Source: an uncultured Clostridia bacterium (GTDB taxonomy: Bacteria > Bacillota > Clostridia > Oscillospirales > Acutalibacteraceae). From it: a stretch of 17,137 nucleotides of DNA. This document shows, one piece after another, positions 14,631 through 17,137 of this stretch. Every line of letters begins with the position of its first letter. The first letter of the stretch is position 1. The notes under the pieces are model-generated. The model worked only from the letters and a program-made list of their open reading frames with translations. It did no database searches and was not told where the DNA came from. The stretch spans positions 1 to 17,137 of the forward strand of contig CAMJYF010000005.1 in NCBI GenBank assembly GCA_946409885.1, read 5' to 3'. Made by a program: the position numbers and the translations under genes.

Positions 14631-16439
14631 ATGAACGAAAAACGATTCTCCGCGGGCTTTCGCACCGTGGAACACAGGGCGGATCTCTGCGTGGTGGGCG
14701 GCGGTCTGGCCGGGCTTTGCGCGGCGGTGGCGGCGGCGCGTCACGGCGCAAGGGTCGTGCTGATGCAGGACCGTCCCATGCCCGGCGGCAACGCCTCCAG
14801 CGAGATCCGCATGTGGGTCTGCGGCGCCCAGGGGGATAACTCACGCGAGACCGGCATTCTGGAGGAGCTGATGCTGGAAAACCTCTACCGCAACCCGGAC
14901 CGCAACTACTCCGTGTGGGACGGCATTCTGTACGCCGCGGCGGCGTACCAGCCGGGGCTGGAGCTGCTGCTGAACTGCTCCTGCATGGATTGTGAGACGG
15001 AAGCGCAGACCATCCGCTCCGTGACGGGCTGGCAGACCACCACCCAGACTTATCACAGGGTGCGGGCCCCGCTGTTCGCGGATTGCTCCGGCGACAGTGT
15101 GCTGGCCCCGCTGACCGGCGCGGCCTTCCGCTGGGGGCGGGAAAGCCGGGCGGAATTTGACGAGGACATTGCCCCAGCCGTCGCCGACCGCAAGACCATG
15201 GGCATGAGCTGCATGCTGCAGGCGCGGGAGGAGACCCGCCCCTCCGCCTTTACCCCGCCGCCCTGGGCGTATCACTTTACCAAAGAGGACCTGCCCCACC
15301 GGGTGCCGGATCTGACCCAGCCCGCCGAAAACTTCTGGTATCTGGAGCTGGGCGGCGACCGGGATTCGATCGCCGATACGGAGGACCTGCGGGACGAGCT
15401 GCTGCGGGTGGCCTACGGCATATGGGATTTCCTCAAAAACGACCCCGAAAACCGGGAGCGCAACCGGAGCTGGCGGCTGGACTGGGTGGGCATTCTGCCC
15501 GGCAAGCGGGAAAGCCGCCGCTATGAGGGCGATTACCTGCTGACCCAGCGGGACGTGCAGGCCGGAGGGCCCTTTGCGGACGCGGTGGCCTACGGGGGCT
15601 GGCCGCTGGACGACCACGACCCGGCGGGTTTCCGTTCCAAAGGCAGGCCCAACGTCTCCATTCCCGTTCCCGCGCCCTACGGCATCCCGTACCGCTGCCT
15701 GTATTCCCGCAATATCGACAACCTGCTGTTCGCGGGGCGCAATATCTCCGTCACCCACGCCGCCATGAGCTCCACCCGGGTCATGGCCACCTGCGCCCTG
15801 CTGGGGCAGGCCGTGGGCACCGCCGCCGCCATCGCCGCCCGGGAGGGCCTTTCCCCCCGGGGCGTGTACGAAAGCCGTCTGGGGGAATTGCAGCAGGCGC
15901 TGATGGAGGACGACTGCTGGCTGCCCGGCCGCAAAAGGGCCGTCCCTCCGCTGACGGAGAACGCGCTGCTGGTCTGCCCCGCGCCGGAGGCGGAAAACCT
16001 GCGCAACGGATACGACCGGCCGGAGCGCGGGCAGGACAACGGCGTGACCGTGCCCAAGGGGACCGTGATCGCCTATCGCTTCGCTTCCCCCGCCGCGGTG
16101 GAGCGGGTGCGTATCGTGTTCGACAGCGACCTGAACCGCGCCACCCTGCCGGAGCGGGAACGCCGCCTGAACCGCAACATGCCCCACAACCGCCATCTGG
16201 ACGCCCCGGAGCTGTATGTGCCCCGGACCATGGTCCGCGCCTACCGGGTGGAGGGCGTGACCCCTGAGGGAGAAACCGTGACGCTGGCGGAGGAGACGGA
16301 AAACTACCGCCGCCTGCGGCAGATCGACGCGCGGGGGATCTTTACGGAGGTGCGGCTCGTCCCGCTGGAAACCTGGGGCAGCGAACAGTGCCGCCTGTTC
16401 TCCTTCGACGTCAGCGGCCGCCCCGCCGCGATGCTGTAA
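14631..16439 (+). CDS. FAD-dependent oxidoreductase (FAD_oxidored family) with C-terminal beta-sandwich-like domain
   Basis: This 602-residue flavoprotein has the Rossmann FAD-binding signature near its N-terminus: CVVGGGLAGLCAAVAAARHG, with the glycine motif at 23-28 and a GGNASSE segment (52-58) typical of the FAD_oxidored (PF12831-like) group. A second cofactor-contacting stretch near residues 363-395 reads LLFAGRNISVTHAAMSSTRV and continues with ATCALLGQAVGTAAA. After about residue 425 the sequence changes to a strand-rich region (IAYRFASPAAVERVRIVFDSD, then WGSEQCRLFSFDV at the end), like the discoidin-type sandwich often appended to such enzymes in glycan-degrading bacteria. No signal peptide or membrane span, so cytoplasmic. 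The substrate is unknown; a sugar or sugar-derived metabolite is a guess from relatives. It has its own promoter at 14554 and ends at a shared terminator, so it is probably monocistronic. Fold and cofactor confident; reaction not. Confidence 0.88.
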   Translation: MNEKRFSAGFRTVEHRADLCVVGGGLAGLCAAVAAARHGARVVLMQDRPMPGGNASSEIRMWVCGAQGDNSRETGILEELMLENLYRNPDRNYSVWDGILYAAAAYQPGLELLLNCSCMDCETEAQTIRSVTGWQTTTQTYHRVRAPLFADCSGDSVLAPLTGAAFRWGRESRAEFDEDIAPAVADRKTMGMSCMLQAREETRPSAFTPPPWAYHFTKEDLPHRVPDLTQPAENFWYLELGGDRDSIADTEDLRDELLRVAYGIWDFLKNDPENRERNRSWRLDWVGILPGKRESRRYEGDYLLTQRDVQAGGPFADAVAYGGWPLDDHDPAGFRSKGRPNVSIPVPAPYGIPYRCLYSRNIDNLLFAGRNISVTHAAMSSTRVMATCALLGQAVGTAAAIAAREGLSPRGVYESRLGELQQALMEDDCWLPGRKRAVPPLTENALLVCPAPEAENLRNGYDRPERGQDNGVTVPKGTVIAYRFASPAAVERVRIVFDSDLNRATLPERERRLNRNMPHNRHLDAPELYVPRTMVRAYRVEGVTPEGETVTLAEETENYRRLRQIDARGIFTEVRLVPLETWGSEQCRLFSFDVSGRPAAML

Positions 16440-16474
16440 TAACGCGTCCCGTCCCGTTTTACCAAAAACAACAG

Positions 16475-16509
16475 CGGCCCGCCTGCAAAGACGCAGGCAG
16501 GGCCGTTTT
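16475..16509. terminator. Bidirectional intrinsic terminator between the oxidoreductase and ACP genes
   Basis: CGGCCCGCCTGC (16475-16486) pairs with GCAGGC and GGGCCG (16493-16498 and 16500-16505), leaving A16499 bulged and a six-base loop. Four T residues follow on the plus strand, and an A-rich stretch before it supplies T residues for the minus strand. It separates convergent genes. Confidence 0.82.
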
Positions 16510-16528
16510 AACATTCCTTCTATCCGGT

Positions 16529-16753
16529 TTATTCCCGCGCTTCCAGCAGGGCCAGAATATCCCCCACGGTTTTTACGGTGGGCAGCTGGCTGTCGGGCAG
16601 GGAGACGTGATACTCCCGTTCCACAGCCACGGCGATATTCATCAGATCAAAGGAGGTGGCCCCGATGTCGTTGCGCAGGGAGGCTTCTTCCGTCACGTCC
16701 TCCGGGTCGATTTCCACATAGTCGCAGATGATCTCTCTCAGTTTTTCCAGCAT
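16529..16753 (-). CDS. Acyl carrier protein (stand-alone, phosphopantetheine-binding)
   Basis: This 74-residue acidic protein has the length and four-helix pattern of acyl or peptidyl carrier proteins. The attachment site is S34 in DIGATSFDLMN, where the usual Asp of DSL is Thr. The phosphopantetheine arm on S34 would carry an acyl, aminoacyl or similar thioester for a partner enzyme. The ATG at 16751-16753 directly abuts the TAA of the upstream gene (TAAATG), and its GGAGG site lies inside that gene eight bases ahead, so the two are translationally coupled. The TSF variation and the neighbour suggest a dedicated carrier of a specialised pathway rather than the fatty-acid AcpP, which normally sits with fab genes and has DSL. 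Carrier identity is firm; the pathway is inferred. Confidence 0.9.
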   Translation of the reverse strand: MLEKLREIICDYVEIDPEDVTEEASLRNDIGATSFDLMNIAVAVEREYHVSLPDSQLPTVKTVGDILALLEARE

Positions 16754-17137
16754 TTAAATTTCCTCCATGATCTGCCCCAGGGTCTTTTCGGGGGATCCGA
16801 TCCCTTTCAGGATGGTTTTTACCGCCCCGTCGTGAAAGGCCCGTACCTCGCCTTCTGTGTAAATGTGGGTGCGGTAGATGTAGGATATCACGTAGCAGCC
16901 GGTGGCGGGGTCTTTGGTGGCCAGCGTGTACACCGGTATCACGTAGTGGCCGATGCTGTAGCCGGTGTAGGCGTAGGGCCTGCCCCCCAGGGTGTTCTCC
17001 GCCAGGGGCAGATAGGAGAACATCATGCTGTTGGCGGATTGCAGCAGCGTCAGGCGGAACCGCTTCAGCTCGCTTTCCCGTATGCGCAGATAGGGCACGT
17101 CGGAATGACGGAACAGAAACGCCTGTGTTTCGGCCAG
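16754..17137 (-). CDS. C-terminal part of a condensation-domain-like acyltransferase (gene truncated by window edge)
   Basis: The frame is open to the right edge, so only the last 127 residues are visible. The GTG at 17096-17098 is not the start: the frame reads on as LAETQAFLFRHSDVPYLRIR. Within the visible part, GYSIGHYVIPVYTLATKDP, then strand-forming CYVISYIYRTHIYTEGEVR and a final helix ending in PEKTLGQIMEEI resemble the C-terminal end of the CoA-dependent acyltransferase/NRPS condensation fold (strand, then an EGEVRAFHD-like helix, then a short tail). The catalytic HHxxxDG motif would lie upstream, outside the window. The direct junction with an acyl carrier protein supports a thioester-condensing role. 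Other members of the same fold, such as wax ester synthase-like acyltransferases, are possible. Moderate confidence in the family. Confidence 0.5.
   Translation of the reverse strand: MAETQAFLFRHSDVPYLRIRESELKRFRLTLLQSANSMMFSYLPLAENTLGGRPYAYTGYSIGHYVIPVYTLATKDPATGCYVISYIYRTHIYTEGEVRAFHDGAVKTILKGIGSPEKTLGQIMEEI

Noticed and set aside
14841..16514. A 557-codon minus-strand frame opposite the FAD oxidoreductase
   Set aside because: It runs into the terminator hairpin, has no ribosome site I can see, and lies opposite an unmistakable FAD-binding protein.

Overview
The window looks like a piece of chromosome from a GC-rich, spore-forming Firmicute of class Clostridia, plausibly a gut or rumen member of the Oscillospirales. 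The reasons are a full-length spoIIE, which occurs only in endospore formers; a secreted enzyme with a type I dockerin tail and the Cys-rich/InlB-like repeats common in such clostridia; good Shine-Dalgarno sites throughout; and an ECF sigma factor coupled to a single-pass membrane partner. The lineage is inferred from gene content; no rRNA is present. I see no tRNA, CRISPR array or transposase.

Layout. (1) 19-2340, minus: spoIIE, the sporulation phosphatase. (2) 2488-7344, plus: a near-consensus sigma-A promoter, an rlmB-type 2'-O-methyltransferase, then a 1278-residue membrane protein, closed by an intrinsic terminator. The large protein is the most unusual item: its core follows the heavy-metal P1B-type ATPase plan, but every catalytic signature I looked for is replaced or missing, and the core sits between long disordered tails. 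(3) 7389-9017, plus: a metallophosphoesterase with an altered GNHD motif and a hydrophobic C-terminus. (4) 9176-12559, plus: a secreted lipase-like protein (signal peptide, DUF6273-like, lipase, InlB-like, Cys-rich and dockerin regions), whose body is visibly AT-richer than everything around it. (5) 12588-12807: a terminator and a cluster of palindromic repeat units. (6) 12845-14469, minus: a translationally coupled ECF sigma factor and DUF4179-like membrane protein, divergent from (7) 14631-16439, plus: a FAD-dependent oxidoreductase with its own extended -10 promoter. (8) 16475-16509: a terminator, probably bidirectional. (9) 16529-17137, minus: a free-standing acyl carrier protein directly abutting the end of a truncated, condensation-domain-like protein, the downstream edge of what may be a small acyl or peptide biosynthetic locus continuing past position 17137.

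The genes do not form one pathway. The supported working units are rlmB with the pseudo-ATPase (shared promoter and terminator), the sigma/membrane-protein pair, and the ACP with its upstream partner. No stretch longer than 300 bases lacks a gene. The longest gap, 12560-12844, is filled mostly by the terminator and the repeat cluster.
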